Shown in pieces: positions 19,052-29,346 of a DNA stretch of 53,265 bases; position 1 is the stretch's first letter; the number at the start of each line of letters is the position of its first letter. Both the position numbers and the translations under genes were made by a program. The DNA lies in contig JABCZO010000029.1 in NCBI GenBank assembly GCA_013289615.1, positions 1 through 53,265 of the forward strand, given 5' to 3'. This DNA is from Gammaproteobacteria bacterium (GTDB lineage Bacteria; Pseudomonadota; Gammaproteobacteria; Steroidobacterales; Steroidobacteraceae). Under the pieces are notes generated by a model. It was not told where the DNA came from. It made no database searches and worked only from the letters and a program-made list of their open reading frames with translations.

Positions 19052-21439
19052 CTACAGGCTGGCGGACAACCTTAGACCGGCAAAGCGATGCGCATCGCGG
19101 GCCGGCTGACCGATCACGGCCGGACCGCCCCACGGACCGGTCCAGAAATCCTCGACGTCAACGTAGTACACCTTGTTGGTCACGTTATTGAGGAACGCCG
19201 TCGCCGAGAACCTGCCGTTGCTGGTCTGGAACCCGGCGCGCAGGTTGAGGATGCCGAACGCACCCTGCACCGCCCAGGGATTCTGATCCACCAGCATCTG
19301 CGCCGAGGTGCGGTAGGTGTAATCGGCGCCGAACACCAGTTCCTCCGGATGACTGCTCAGCGGCACGCGCTGCTCGACGCCCGCGATCGCCTTGAACTTG
19401 GGCGAATTCGGCATCGTCTTGCCATCGACGTTCTGCACGCCCTGGACGACACCATTGATCGTCACCGGTGTGCAGCCCTGCGCTGCGGACTGAACGATTC
19501 CGCCCGGCTGGCCCCAGCACGGCGCATTGGCATAGTCCTTGAACGTCGCGTCGATGTAGGCGGCGCTGAAATTCAGCCGCGTGGTCGGGGTCGCCGCCCA
19601 CTGGGTGTCCAGTTCGACGCCGCGCGTCTCGGCTTTACCCGCCGAGGTCAGATCCAGCGGCGGAGTGAGCACATTGGCGACCGCCGCATAGGTCTGAATC
19701 TGGTAGTCCTGGTAGGTCGTGTCGAACACGTCCAGGTTCAGCATCAGGGTGCGATCGAGGTAGGTTCCCTTGGAGCCTATCTCGAAGTGATTGATATGCT
19801 CCTGTCCGACCGGCTTCAATGGAATCGCGGCGCTGGGATTGCCGGGCTGTGGATAGAGCACGGCAGAAGTGTTGTAGGCCTCAGGCGAATAGCCGCGCGC
19901 GTAGGTGAAGTACGCCATCGAATTTTCCGCGATTTGCTGCTGCACGCTGAAATCGCCGACCACGGCGTTGGAGGAGCTGCTGCCCGCGCTGTAGAGCGGC
20001 CCATAGATCGCGGTCGGGAAACTCACCACGTTGACGGTTTCCCCATAGGTGTACTTCAACTCATCGTGATTGAGGCGCACTCCGCCGACCAGTGAGGTGC
20101 TGGCCAGGATCTTCCAGGTGGCGCGCCCGTACACGTCATAGGTCGCCGTGGTCGGAATCGGACGTACCACGTACTGGGCCGGTGGCAATTCGCGTATGTA
20201 GAGCTCATCCACCTTGGTATTGGAATAGAACGCGCCCAGCAGGTAGCTCACCGGCTGGTCCAGGGCCGACACGAGTTTGATTTCCTCGCTGCTCTGCGTG
20301 ACCGTCTCGTTCTGGCTCTGGGTATTGAAGAACGGCGGCCCGAACGGCGGTCCATTAGGCGTGAGCACGTTCCAGTAGTAGACATCGACCGCGAAGATGT
20401 CCTGCACCTGCTGCTGCGTTTCGCGCTGGTAGGCGCTGGTGGAGGTCAGCGTGCTGCCATTGCGGAAACGATAGTTGAGGATCACGGAAGTATCCTGGTC
20501 CTTGTGCACGGCGCCGGCGCTGTTGACCGGACTCTTGTAATCCAGGTTGTCCCAACTCGGCGTGATGCCCGGCAGGGCCACGGCCTGGCTCGAACCGATC
20601 AGAGAGGCACCCGGCGGCACGTACACATAGACAAAATTAAATCCGCTCGATCGGTCCTGCGCCTGGTGCGCCATGACCGTCACATCGAAATTGTCGGTGA
20701 GCAGGAGCTTGAGCTTGGCGCGAAATCCCGCAATGTCCTGTGTGGTCTTGGAGCCGTAGGCAAGATTGGTGATCGGATAGTCGATCGTCGCCCCATAGAG
20801 CGCCAGGCTCCCCTGGATCTTGTCGGTCAGCGGTCCCGAGATGAAGCCATTGGCCCGCACCTCGCCGTCATCGGTGAAGGTCAGGCTGGCGTTGCCGGCC
20901 GCTGCCTCGGTCGGTCCGCGCGTGACCAGGTTGATCACGCCCGAGGCCGCGGTACGACCACCGAGGGTGGCCTGTGGCCCCTTGAGCACCTCGATGCTCT
21001 GCACATCCATGATGTCGTTGCCGTCATAGGAGTCGGACGGCACCGGTACGCCGTCCACCTGGATCGCCACGCCGGAGGAGATGCCGACCGTACCCTCGTT
21101 GGACACGCTGGAAATGCCGCGGATGCCCATCGGCACGCGGCCATTGATGGTTCCGTTCAACTGCACCGAGGGCACCAGCTTATTAACGTCGGAGATGTCG
21201 CTGACGTTCTGCTGCGCCAGCACCTCGGCCGACACCACGCTCGCGGCGACCGGCACGTCCTCCAGCCTCTCGGTGCGCTTCTGCGCGGTGATCAGGATCT
21301 CTTCCAGTTGGCCGCTGTCCGCACTGGCTGCGCCGCTCGCCTGCTGCGCAAGGCTCACTGGGCCATGGACGGCCAGTGCGGCCCCTGCGAGCGCAGTCAA
21401 CGACGCACGCACAGCTGTCGACACCTGTATTGAGTGCAT
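19052..21439 (-). CDS. TonB-dependent outer-membrane receptor
   Basis: This encodes 795 residues. The signal peptide ends near residue 32 (VSLAQQASG). A TonB-box-like segment EEILITAQKR is at about 46-55, followed by the plug domain with VPVAASVVSAEVL, MGIRGISS, QVDGVP and IEVLKGPQATLGG. The remaining 600 residues form the barrel, ending in FAGLRLSASL. It is related to the large class used by proteobacteria for iron chelates and many organic substrates. It is divergent from the LysR gene and next to protocatechuate genes, which suggests uptake of an aromatic or lignin-derived compound; TonB receptors of that kind are known in Sphingobium. No N-terminal signalling extension is present. Confidence 0.92.
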   Translation of the reverse strand: MHSIQVSTAVRASLTALAGAALAVHGPVSLAQQASGAASADSGQLEEILITAQKRTERLEDVPVAASVVSAEVLAQQNVSDISDVNKLVPSVQLNGTINGRVPMGIRGISSVSNEGTVGISSGVAIQVDGVPVPSDSYDGNDIMDVQSIEVLKGPQATLGGRTAASGVINLVTRGPTEAAAGNASLTFTDDGEVRANGFISGPLTDKIQGSLALYGATIDYPITNLAYGSKTTQDIAGFRAKLKLLLTDNFDVTVMAHQAQDRSSGFNFVYVYVPPGASLIGSSQAVALPGITPSWDNLDYKSPVNSAGAVHKDQDTSVILNYRFRNGSTLTSTSAYQRETQQQVQDIFAVDVYYWNVLTPNGPPFGPPFFNTQSQNETVTQSSEEIKLVSALDQPVSYLLGAFYSNTKVDELYIRELPPAQYVVRPIPTTATYDVYGRATWKILASTSLVGGVRLNHDELKYTYGETVNVVSFPTAIYGPLYSAGSSSSNAVVGDFSVQQQIAENSMAYFTYARGYSPEAYNTSAVLYPQPGNPSAAIPLKPVGQEHINHFEIGSKGTYLDRTLMLNLDVFDTTYQDYQIQTYAAVANVLTPPLDLTSAGKAETRGVELDTQWAATPTTRLNFSAAYIDATFKDYANAPCWGQPGGIVQSAAQGCTPVTINGVVQGVQNVDGKTMPNSPKFKAIAGVEQRVPLSSHPEELVFGADYTYRTSAQMLVDQNPWAVQGAFGILNLRAGFQTSNGRFSATAFLNNVTNKVYYVDVEDFWTGPWGGPAVIGQPARDAHRFAGLRLSASL

Positions 21440-21551
21440 CTGTATCCCCCTCCAGACATCTGGTTATCAGTCAGCAGGCCCGGTGCCGCTGGTTGTTGCT
21501 CATACACAACGAGCGGCAGCACCCATCTGGTGCGTAGATTAGCTGGATTGG

Positions 21552-21601
21552 TAGATTTGCAGAAATAATTAATCTAAATTGTATTGATTGATAGCATCAA
21601 T
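21552..21601. promoter_or_regulatory. Two inverted repeats in the receptor/LysR divergent region
   Basis: TAGATT (21552-21557) and AATCTA (21571-21576) form an inverted repeat with a 13-base spacer. ATTGAT (21587-21592) and ATCAAT (21596-21601) form another around AGC. The region is strongly AT-rich compared with its surroundings. LysR regulators bind partial dyads of this type upstream of the divergent target, so these are candidate operators for the adjacent regulator. Confidence 0.5.
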
Positions 21602-21626
21602 TGGATTGCTCAACCGGAAGGGTGGC

Positions 21627-22604
21627 ATGCGACTCAATCGTTTTGACCTTAATCTGCTGGTGGCGCTCGATGCGCTGCTGACCGAGCAGAACACCACCCG
21701 CGCCGGCAAGCGCATCAACCTGAGCCAGCCCGCGATGAGCTGTGCGCTGGCCCGGCTGCGCAGCTACTTCAACGACCCGATACTGACCCAGGTGGGGCGC
21801 AACCTGGTGCCCACGCCGCTGGGCACCAGCCTGGCACAGCCGGTGCGCGAGCTGCTGATGCGCACCGAGGCCACGCTCGACAGCCGCCCGAATTTCGATC
21901 CCGGGACCACGCGGCGCAAGTTCAGGATAATGATGTCGGACTACGTATCGACGGTGCTGATGGCGGAGATCACGCGGCGCACTGAGCGTGTTGCTCCGGG
22001 AATGACCTTCGAGATCCTGCCGCACGGCATCTCGCCCGAGACCGCGCTGGAAAACGGCGACATCGATCTGCTGCTGATGCCCGATGAGTTCCTGCCGCGC
22101 GAGCACCCCTCCGAACCGCTGTTCGAGGAGTACTACGTGTGCCTGGCCTGCGCGCACCATCCGACGATAGGACAGAGCATTACCCAGGCGCAGTATCTGG
22201 AGCTGCGTCACGTGGTCGCGCGCCCGGGCGCGCATCCGCAGCGTCGTCGCGCGGTGGATGAGCTGTACCTGGAACGCCTCGGTCACGAGCGCCGCATCGA
22301 CGTCGTGGTGGGCGAGTTCAATGTGCTGCCGCAGTACGTGGTCGGCACCACGCGCATCGCGACCATGCATTATCGCCTGGCGCGGCTGTACGCGAGCTAC
22401 ATGCCGTTGAAGATCCTGACGCTGCCGTTCAAATGTCCGCCGATCCGCGAAGCCACCGCCTGGCACAGTCATCGCGATCAGGATCTGGGACTGGCGTGGG
22501 TGCGACAACTGCTCAAAGTCACGGCGGAGGAACTCGACCTGACTGCCGCCGCAGCCGCGACGCCGGAAGCCAGGACGCCTGCCGCGGCGCTCAGATCGCG
22601 CTGA
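21627..22604 (+). CDS. LysR-family transcriptional regulator (NodD-like branch)
   Basis: This encodes 325 residues. The N-terminal helix-turn-helix is clear (MRLNRFDLNLLVALDALL, then NLSQPAMSCALARLRSYF). The opening RFDLNLLVALDALLxExNxTRA is typical of the NodD/NahR branch, which often responds to aromatic inducers. The remainder is the periplasmic-binding-like effector domain. The start is set at 21627 by GGAAGGG upstream; an earlier frame start adds a meaningless tail. It is divergent from the TonB receptor and upstream of the ligK-like gene, so it probably controls both in response to protocatechuate or a relative. Confidence 0.92.
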   Translation: MRLNRFDLNLLVALDALLTEQNTTRAGKRINLSQPAMSCALARLRSYFNDPILTQVGRNLVPTPLGTSLAQPVRELLMRTEATLDSRPNFDPGTTRRKFRIMMSDYVSTVLMAEITRRTERVAPGMTFEILPHGISPETALENGDIDLLLMPDEFLPREHPSEPLFEEYYVCLACAHHPTIGQSITQAQYLELRHVVARPGAHPQRRRAVDELYLERLGHERRIDVVVGEFNVLPQYVVGTTRIATMHYRLARLYASYMPLKILTLPFKCPPIREATAWHSHRDQDLGLAWVRQLLKVTAEELDLTAAAAATPEARTPAAALRSR

Positions 22605-22650
22605 GGACGTCGATGCCGCGCGCGGCATGGCGATGGCCGATGGCGCCCGA

Positions 22651-22656
22651 TATAAT
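22651..22656 (+). promoter_or_regulatory. Candidate -10 element ahead of the ligK-like gene
   Basis: A perfect TATAAT lies 47 bases after the LysR stop codon and about 48 bases before the proposed start of the aldolase gene. The matching -35 position (TGGCGA at 22628-22633) is poor, which would fit a promoter needing an activator such as the neighbouring LysR protein. Confidence 0.45.
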
Positions 22657-22703
22657 TCGCACGGGTCTATTCACCCCCAAGAGTCATTTCCGGGAGCGCC
22701 ATC

Positions 22704-23381
22704 ATTGGCAAGAACGTAGTCGTCCGTGAGATTTCGCGCGCCGCGCCGGCCGATCTCAAATTGTTGGGCGAGTACGGCGTCGCCACGGTACACGAAGCCC
22801 AGGGCCGCACCGGCCTGATGGCCGCGTATCTGCGACCGATCTACCGTCCAGCCACCCTGGTCGGCAGCGCGGTCACGGTGCTGGTACCTCCCGGCGATAA
22901 CTGGATGCTGCACGTCGCAATCGAGGTGTGTCGCCGCGGCGATGTGCTGGTGGTGGCGACGACTTCCCCGTGCGAGGACGGCTATTTCGGCGACCTGCTC
23001 GCCACCTCGTGCGTGGCGCGCGGCGTCAAGGGGCTGATCATCGATGCCGGCGTGCGCGATGTAGCCGTCCTGACGCAGATGCGGTTTCCGGTCTGGTGCA
23101 AGGCGATCTGCGCCCAGGGTACCGTCAAGGCAAGCCTGGGCGCGGTCAATGTGCCGGTCATCTGCGCCGGCGCACGCGTAAAGCCCGGCGATGCAATCGT
23201 CGCCGATGACGACGGCGTCGTCGTGGTTCGCCGCGCGCAGGCCGACGAAGTCGCCAACGTAGCCGGCCTGCGGCTCGCTAACGAAGAGGAAAAGCGCAAG
23301 CGCTTGATGGCGGGCGAATTGGGGCTCGACATCTACCAGATGCGCGAGCGCCTCAAGGCTCTGGGGCTGGAATACCGCTAA
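22704..23381 (+). CDS. ligK: 4-carboxy-4-hydroxy-2-oxoadipate aldolase / oxaloacetate decarboxylase (LigK/GalC type)
   Basis: About 225 residues. The enzyme splits 4-carboxy-4-hydroxy-2-oxoadipate into pyruvate and oxaloacetate, the last step of protocatechuate and gallate meta-cleavage. Family motifs are clear: [52 protein letters not shown] and [13 protein letters not shown]. The start is unusual. Between the in-frame stop at 22653 and a TTG at 22761 there is no ATG, GTG or TTG, yet family-like residues GKNVVVREI begin right after the ATT at 22704. GGGAG lies seven bases before that ATT, so I place the start there. The ligU-like gene follows after 23 bases. Confidence 0.85.
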   Translation: MGKNVVVREISRAAPADLKLLGEYGVATVHEAQGRTGLMAAYLRPIYRPATLVGSAVTVLVPPGDNWMLHVAIEVCRRGDVLVVATTSPCEDGYFGDLLATSCVARGVKGLIIDAGVRDVAVLTQMRFPVWCKAICAQGTVKASLGAVNVPVICAGARVKPGDAIVADDDGVVVVRRAQADEVANVAGLRLANEEEKRKRLMAGELGLDIYQMRERLKALGLEYR

Positions 23382-23404
23382 AGCACCCGCGGGTCGCGAA
23401 CCGG

Positions 23405-24502
23405 ATGCCAGGCCGACAGACAGCAATTGCATGCACGCTGATGCGCGGCGGCACCTCGAAGGGTCCGTTCTTTCTGGCCTCCGATCTGCCGGCTGAGGCC
23501 CGCTCGCGCGACCGCGTGCTGCTGGCGGTCATGGGCTCACCCGACGCGCGGCAGATCGACGGGCTCGGCGGTGCCGAACCGCTGACCAGCAAGGTTGCCA
23601 TCGTGTCGAAGTCGCAGCGCGCCGGCATCGATGTCGATTTCCTGTTCGCACAGGTGCTGATCGAACAGCCGCAGGTCGACGTCAGCCCCAATTGCGGCAA
23701 TATGCTGGCCGGCGTCGGCCCGTTCGCCATCGAAGGCGGTCTGGTGGTGCCTTCCGATCCGACCACGCGGGTCTCGATCTACATGGTCAATACCGGCAAT
23801 CTTGCCGTGGCAACGGTACAGACTCCAGCCGGCCAGGTACGCTACGACGGCGCGACCGCGATCGCCGGTGTGCCGGGCACGGCGGCGCCAATCAGCATCG
23901 ACTTCCTCGACACCGCAGGCTCGGTGTGCGAATCGCTGTTGCCGACCGGCAGGGTGCGCGATCGCATCGACGGCATCGACGTTACCTGCATTGATAACGG
24001 CATGCCTGTGGTCGTGGTGCCGGCGCGCGCACTTGGCAAGAGCGGCTATGAAGCCCCGCGGCAACTCGACGCCGACCTGGACTTCAAAGCCAGGCTGGAG
24101 AAACTGCGGCTCGCCGCCGGTGGGTTGATGCGCCTGGGCGATGTCAGTCAGAAGGTGGTGCCCAAGATGGCGCTGATCGCGCCTGCGCAGGCCGGCGGCC
24201 ACGTCTGCACGCGCAGTTTCATCCCGCACCGCTGTCATAGTGCGATCGGTGTGCTGGGCGCGGTCAGTGTCGCCACCGCCTGCGTCATGCCCGGCTCCGT
24301 AGCCGAGGGCATCGCCAGGATTGCGCCCGGCTCAGCGGGCGTGATGTCGGTCGAGCATCCCAGCGGTGAATTCACCGTCACGCTGGAAGTCTCGGGGGCG
24401 GGCGAGAATTTCACCGTCACGCGTTCCGGCATCCTGCGCACCGCGCGTGCGCTGATGCGCGGTGAGGTGCTGGTGCCGCACTCGGTCTGGGACGGGCGCT
24501 AG
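23405..24502 (+). CDS. ligU: 4-oxalomesaconate tautomerase (LigU/GalD, PrpF family)
   Basis: This encodes 365 residues of the PrpF isomerase fold. Typical motifs are CTLMRGGTSKGPFF (about 10-23), DGLGGAEPLTSKVAIV, SPNCGNMLAGVGPFAIEGG and PHRCHSAIGVLGAV near the end. The family catalyses proton shifts in carboxylated alkenes, and GalD and LigU act on 4-oxalomesaconate. The pathway setting (LigK before it, LigJ and LigC on the opposite strand) makes this the most likely function. The start ATG at 23405 fits the family N-terminus. It converges with the ligJ-like gene, leaving 19 bases between stops. Confidence 0.88.
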   Translation: MPGRQTAIACTLMRGGTSKGPFFLASDLPAEARSRDRVLLAVMGSPDARQIDGLGGAEPLTSKVAIVSKSQRAGIDVDFLFAQVLIEQPQVDVSPNCGNMLAGVGPFAIEGGLVVPSDPTTRVSIYMVNTGNLAVATVQTPAGQVRYDGATAIAGVPGTAAPISIDFLDTAGSVCESLLPTGRVRDRIDGIDVTCIDNGMPVVVVPARALGKSGYEAPRQLDADLDFKARLEKLRLAAGGLMRLGDVSQKVVPKMALIAPAQAGGHVCTRSFIPHRCHSAIGVLGAVSVATACVMPGSVAEGIARIAPGSAGVMSVEHPSGEFTVTLEVSGAGENFTVTRSGILRTARALMRGEVLVPHSVWDGR

Positions 24503-24521
24503 CGGCTGCGCGGCCGGTTCG

Positions 24522-25541
24522 CTAGCGGCCCGTTTTCTTCAGCAGCGCATCCAGGCGCGGAAATACCCGGCGTGCATTGGCCGAATAGACGCGTTGCCGG
24601 TCGGCTTCGCTGAGCTGCAGCGCATCGACATAGCGCTTGGTGTCGTCGTAGTACTGCCCGGTGCGCGGGTCGATACCGCGCACCGCGCCGACCATTTCCG
24701 ACCCGAACAGAATATTCTCGTGCGCCACCACCTTGAACAGCAGCTCGATACCCGGCAGGTGGTAGACACAGGTGTCGAAATAGACGTTGCGAAGCAGCTC
24801 CTCGAGCGGCGGGCGCTTCATGTCCTGCGCCAGGCCGCGATAGCGCCCCCAGTGATACGGTACGGCACCGCCGCCGTGCGGGATGATGAAGCGCAGTGTA
24901 GGGAAATCCCTGAACAGGTCCGAGGTCAGGAACTGCATGAAGGCCGTGGTATCGGCATTCAGGTAGTGCGCGCCGGTGGCGTGGAAATTGGGGTTGCAGG
25001 AGGCACTCACGTGCACCATCGCCGGCACATCGAGCTCGACCATTTTCTGGTAGAGCGGATACCAGTGCCGGTCGGTCAGCGGCGGGGAATTCCAGTGGCC
25101 TCCGGAGGGGTCCGGATTCAGATTGCAGCCGATGAAGCCGAGCTCGCGCACGCAGCGCTCGAGCTCTGTGGCGCTGTTGCCCGGCGCGGCCCCGGGTGAC
25201 TGCGGCAGCTGGCAGACGCCGGCGAAATTGTCCGGGTAGAGCTGGCACACGCGGTAGATCAGATCATTGCAGACCCGCGCCCACGTAAGGCTGGTCGCCT
25301 CGTTGCCCAGATGGTGGCCCATCGCCGACGCGCGCGGCGAGAAGATCGTCAGGTCGCTGCCGCGCTCGCGCTGCAGCTTGAGCTGCGCCGTCTCCAGGCT
25401 GCCGCGGATCTGATCGTCGCTGATGCGCGGCAGCTCGAGCGCGCCGGCGGCCGGACTGTTCAGTGCCACAAGCTGTGCATCACGAAAAATCTGCAGCTCT
25501 CCGGGCGCGGTGGTGTAGTGCCCGTGGCAATCGATGATCAT
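24522..25541 (-). CDS. ligJ: 4-oxalomesaconate hydratase (LigJ type, amidohydrolase family)
   Basis: This encodes 339 residues. It should add water to 4-oxalomesaconate to give the LigK substrate. Metal-ligand motifs of the amidohydrolase fold are visible: IIDCHGHYTTAP at the start (HxH), MVHVSASCNPNFHATGAHYL in the middle, FIIPHGGGAVPYHWGRY and GSEMVGAVRGIDP. The combination of CHGHYTTAP and FGSEMVGAVRGIDPRTG is what I recall from LigJ. It follows the ligC-like gene by eight bases on the same strand, making a ligB-ligC-ligJ run. Confidence 0.9.
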   Translation of the reverse strand: MIIDCHGHYTTAPGELQIFRDAQLVALNSPAAGALELPRISDDQIRGSLETAQLKLQRERGSDLTIFSPRASAMGHHLGNEATSLTWARVCNDLIYRVCQLYPDNFAGVCQLPQSPGAAPGNSATELERCVRELGFIGCNLNPDPSGGHWNSPPLTDRHWYPLYQKMVELDVPAMVHVSASCNPNFHATGAHYLNADTTAFMQFLTSDLFRDFPTLRFIIPHGGGAVPYHWGRYRGLAQDMKRPPLEELLRNVYFDTCVYHLPGIELLFKVVAHENILFGSEMVGAVRGIDPRTGQYYDDTKRYVDALQLSEADRQRVYSANARRVFPRLDALLKKTGR

Positions 25542-25549
25542 CGGCTGCC

Positions 25550-26503
25550 CTACGCCTTGCCAGGCTGAAGGCTGCTCTCCAGCCTAGCAAGCGTCTGCAT
25601 CGCCGCCAGGCACTGCATGACGCTGGCGTTGGGCTCGCGCTGCTGCCTGATGGCGGCAAAGAATTCGCGATCCTGCAGCTCGATGCCGCTCATTGACACA
25701 TCGACCTTGGAAACGTCGATCGGGCTGTTGTTGCCGTCGAATAGATCGTCGTAGCGGCACAGGTAGGTGCCCTCATCGCAGATATAGCGAAAGAAGGTAC
25801 CGAACGGTCCGTCATTGTTGAACGACAGCGACAGGGTGCAGAGGGCACCGGAGGGCACCGCGAGCCCAATGCTCATGTCCATTGCGATGCCGAGCGTCGG
25901 ATGCATCGGCCCCTGCAGCGCATAGCAGCGCGAAGTTTGCTGGCCGGTCTGGTACTGGAACAGATCGACCGTATGGCAGGCATGGTGCCACAGCAGATGA
26001 TCGGTCCAGCTGCGCGGCTGGCCGAGCGCATTGGTGTTGGTGCGCCGGAAGAAGTAGGTCTGCACGTCCATCTGCAGCACCCTGAGCTCGCCGGCCAGGA
26101 TTCGGCGGTGGATCCATTGGTGGCTCGGATTGAAGCGGCGCGTGTGCCCGCCCATGGCGATGAGGCCGCTGTCCTGCTGTGCCTTGACCAGCCGCTGCGC
26201 ATCGGCGAGTGAATCGGCGATCGGAATCTCGATCATGACGTGCTTGCCGGCGGCCAGGCACTGCAGCGCCTGTTGCGCATGCAGCTGCGTCGGCGAGCAC
26301 AGTAGCGCGGCTTCCACGCCGGGTTGGGTCAGCGCCTGCGCCAGTTCGGTAGTGCAATGCGGAACCTTCCATTTCCTGGCCACTGCAGCGGTGGACGCCG
26401 GATCGCGGCTTACCAGCGAGACCACTTCGACGCCGTCGATCTTCGCCAGCGCCTCGAGGTGTTTGACGCCAAAGGCCCCAGCACCCACCAGAATGACTTT
26501 CAT
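25550..26503 (-). CDS. ligC: 4-carboxy-2-hydroxymuconate-6-semialdehyde dehydrogenase (LigC type)
   Basis: This encodes 317 residues of the Gfo/Idh/MocA oxidoreductase family. The NADP-binding site is GAGAFGVKHLEAL at the start. MIEIPIAD (about 93-100), GHTRRFNPSHQWIHRRI and MDVQTYFFRRTNTNALGQPR closely follow Sphingobium LigC as I remember it. It oxidises the ring-opened product of protocatechuate to 2-pyrone-4,6-dicarboxylate. It lies 24 bases after the dioxygenase gene. The next step (LigI lactonase) is not encoded in the window. Confidence 0.92.
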   Translation of the reverse strand: MKVILVGAGAFGVKHLEALAKIDGVEVVSLVSRDPASTAAVARKWKVPHCTTELAQALTQPGVEAALLCSPTQLHAQQALQCLAAGKHVMIEIPIADSLADAQRLVKAQQDSGLIAMGGHTRRFNPSHQWIHRRILAGELRVLQMDVQTYFFRRTNTNALGQPRSWTDHLLWHHACHTVDLFQYQTGQQTSRCYALQGPMHPTLGIAMDMSIGLAVPSGALCTLSLSFNNDGPFGTFFRYICDEGTYLCRYDDLFDGNNSPIDVSKVDVSMSGIELQDREFFAAIRQQREPNASVMQCLAAMQTLARLESSLQPGKA

Positions 26504-26527
26504 GAATTACCAGGCGCTCCGTGAGGT

Positions 26528-27385
<858 letters not shown>

Positions 27386-27423
27386 TCACCGGCGCCACCT
27401 CGGGCGCATTTTCACACAGACCA

Positions 27424-29346
27424 CTACGGGATAAACACCCAATCGCGATCGATCACGCCGGCAATGCGCAACTGGCCGATGACCTGCTCGGCCGCCTGTT
27501 CCGCACTCAAGCGGGCGGCATCGATATGAATCTCGGGGTTCTCCGGCGGCTCGTACGGGGAATCAATGCCGGTGAAATTGCGGATCTTGCCGGCGCGCGC
27601 CTTCTGGTACAGGCCCTTGGGGTCGCGCGCTTCGGCCACTGCGAGCGGGGTATCGACGTAGATCTCGAAGAACTCCCCGGGTGCGAGCAGCGAGCGCGCC
27701 AGCTGGCGCTCCGAGCGAAACGGCGAGATGAACGACACCAGCACGATCAGTCCGGCGTCGCTCATCAGCCGCGCCACCTCGCCGACGCGGCGGATATTCT
27801 CCACCCGGTCGGCGTCGGTGAAGCCCAGATCGCGGTTCAGGCCGTGGCGGATGTTGTCGCCGTCGAGCAGGTAGGTGTGGCGCCCCATGCCGAACAGCCG
27901 CGTCTCTACCAGGTTGGCGATGGTCGACTTGCCGGCGCCGGACAGCCCGGTGAACCACAGTACACAGGCTTTCTGGTTCTTCTGCACCGAGCGGTTGCCG
28001 CGGCCCACGTCCAGCACCTGCCAGTGCACGTTCTGCGCCGGCCGCAGTGCCGCCTGCAGCATGCCTGCGCCGACCGTGTTGTTGTTGATGCGATCGATCA
28101 GGATGAAACCGCCGGTGTCGCGGTTGCGCGTGTACGGATCGAAGGCCAGCGGCTGGTCGAGATTCAGATTCACCAGCCCGATCTCGTTGAGCTCGAGCTG
28201 GCGCGCGGCAAGTTCTTCCAGCGTATTGACATTGAGTTTGTACTTGAGCTGCGCCACCGCCGCCGTCACGGTGCGCGTGCCGCACTTGAGCAGATACGGT
28301 CTGCCGGGCAGCATCGGCTCATCGCTCATCCAGACAATGGTCGACTCGAACTTATCGGACACGCCGGCGGCAGCCTCGGCCGCCGCCAGCAGATCGCCGC
28401 GGCTGATATCGATCTCATCCTCCAGGGTCAGTGTGACCGACTGGCCGGCCACTGCCTGCTGCAGATCGCCGTCCGCGGTCACGATTCGCGCGACGCGGCT
28501 GGTGAAACCCGAGGGCAACGCGCGCAGGCAGTCGCCGGGGCGAACGCTGCCGCCGACGATCAGGCCGGCGAAACCTCGAAAATCCTGATGCGGCCGGTTG
28601 ACCCATTGCACCGGCATGCGAAACGGCTGCGCGTCGACCTCGTCCCCGATCGGCACCGTCTCGAGGTGCTGCAGCAGCGTCGGGCCGCGATACCAGGGCA
28701 TGCTGTCGCCGGGCTCGATGACGTTGTCGCCGCGCAGTGCCGACACCGGGATCGCGACGATGTCGGACAGCCCGATCCGGGCCGCGAACTCGCGATAGCC
28801 GCGCTCGACGTCCTCGAATACCTGTGCGGCATAGCCGACCAGGTCCATCTTGTTTACCGCCAGCACGATGCGTCGGATGCCCAGCAGCGACACCAGGTAG
28901 CTGTGCCGCCGGGTCTGCGTCAGCACGCCCTTGCGCGCATCGATCAGGATGATCGCCAGATCCGCGGTCGATGCCCCGGTGACCATGTTGCGCGTGTACT
29001 GCTCGTGCCCGGGGGTGTCGGCGACGATGTACTTGCGCCGCTCGGTGGCGAAGAAGCGGTAGGCGACGTCGATGGTGATGCCCTGCTCGCGCTCGGCCGT
29101 CAGTCCATCCACCAGCAGTGCGAAATCCAGTTCTGCGCCCTGCGTGCCGAGCCGGCGCGAGTCGCTCGCCAGCGCCTCGAGCTGGTCCTCCAGTACCATG
29201 TGCGATTCGTACAGCAGGCGGCCGATCAGAGTGCTCTTGCCGTCGTCGACGCTGCCGCAGGTGAGGAAGCGCAGCAGATCCTTGCCGCTCTGGGCCGCAA
29301 GCCAGGCGCTGACATCGGCGGCAGGCAGTGCCAGCTTGGCGTTCAT
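27424..29346 (-). CDS. cysNC: Bifunctional sulfate adenylyltransferase subunit 1 / adenylylsulfate kinase
   Basis: This encodes 640 residues. The N-terminal part is the GTPase subunit Cys[19 protein letters not shown] (about 32-49), [17 protein letters not shown], followed by EF-Tu-like barrels. From about residue 460 comes APS kinase CysC with P-loop [12 protein letters not shown] and [15 protein letters not shown]. Together with CysD it turns sulfate into APS and then PAPS. The start overlaps the last base of the cysD stop, so the pair is translationally linked. The fused form is common in proteobacteria. Confidence 0.95.
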   Translation of the reverse strand: MNAKLALPAADVSAWLAAQSGKDLLRFLTCGSVDDGKSTLIGRLLYESHMVLEDQLEALASDSRRLGTQGAELDFALLVDGLTAEREQGITIDVAYRFFATERRKYIVADTPGHEQYTRNMVTGASTADLAIILIDARKGVLTQTRRHSYLVSLLGIRRIVLAVNKMDLVGYAAQVFEDVERGYREFAARIGLSDIVAIPVSALRGDNVIEPGDSMPWYRGPTLLQHLETVPIGDEVDAQPFRMPVQWVNRPHQDFRGFAGLIVGGSVRPGDCLRALPSGFTSRVARIVTADGDLQQAVAGQSVTLTLEDEIDISRGDLLAAAEAAAGVSDKFESTIVWMSDEPMLPGRPYLLKCGTRTVTAAVAQLKYKLNVNTLEELAARQLELNEIGLVNLNLDQPLAFDPYTRNRDTGGFILIDRINNNTVGAGMLQAALRPAQNVHWQVLDVGRGNRSVQKNQKACVLWFTGLSGAGKSTIANLVETRLFGMGRHTYLLDGDNIRHGLNRDLGFTDADRVENIRRVGEVARLMSDAGLIVLVSFISPFRSERQLARSLLAPGEFFEIYVDTPLAVAEARDPKGLYQKARAGKIRNFTGIDSPYEPPENPEIHIDAARLSAEQAAEQVIGQLRIAGVIDRDWVFIP

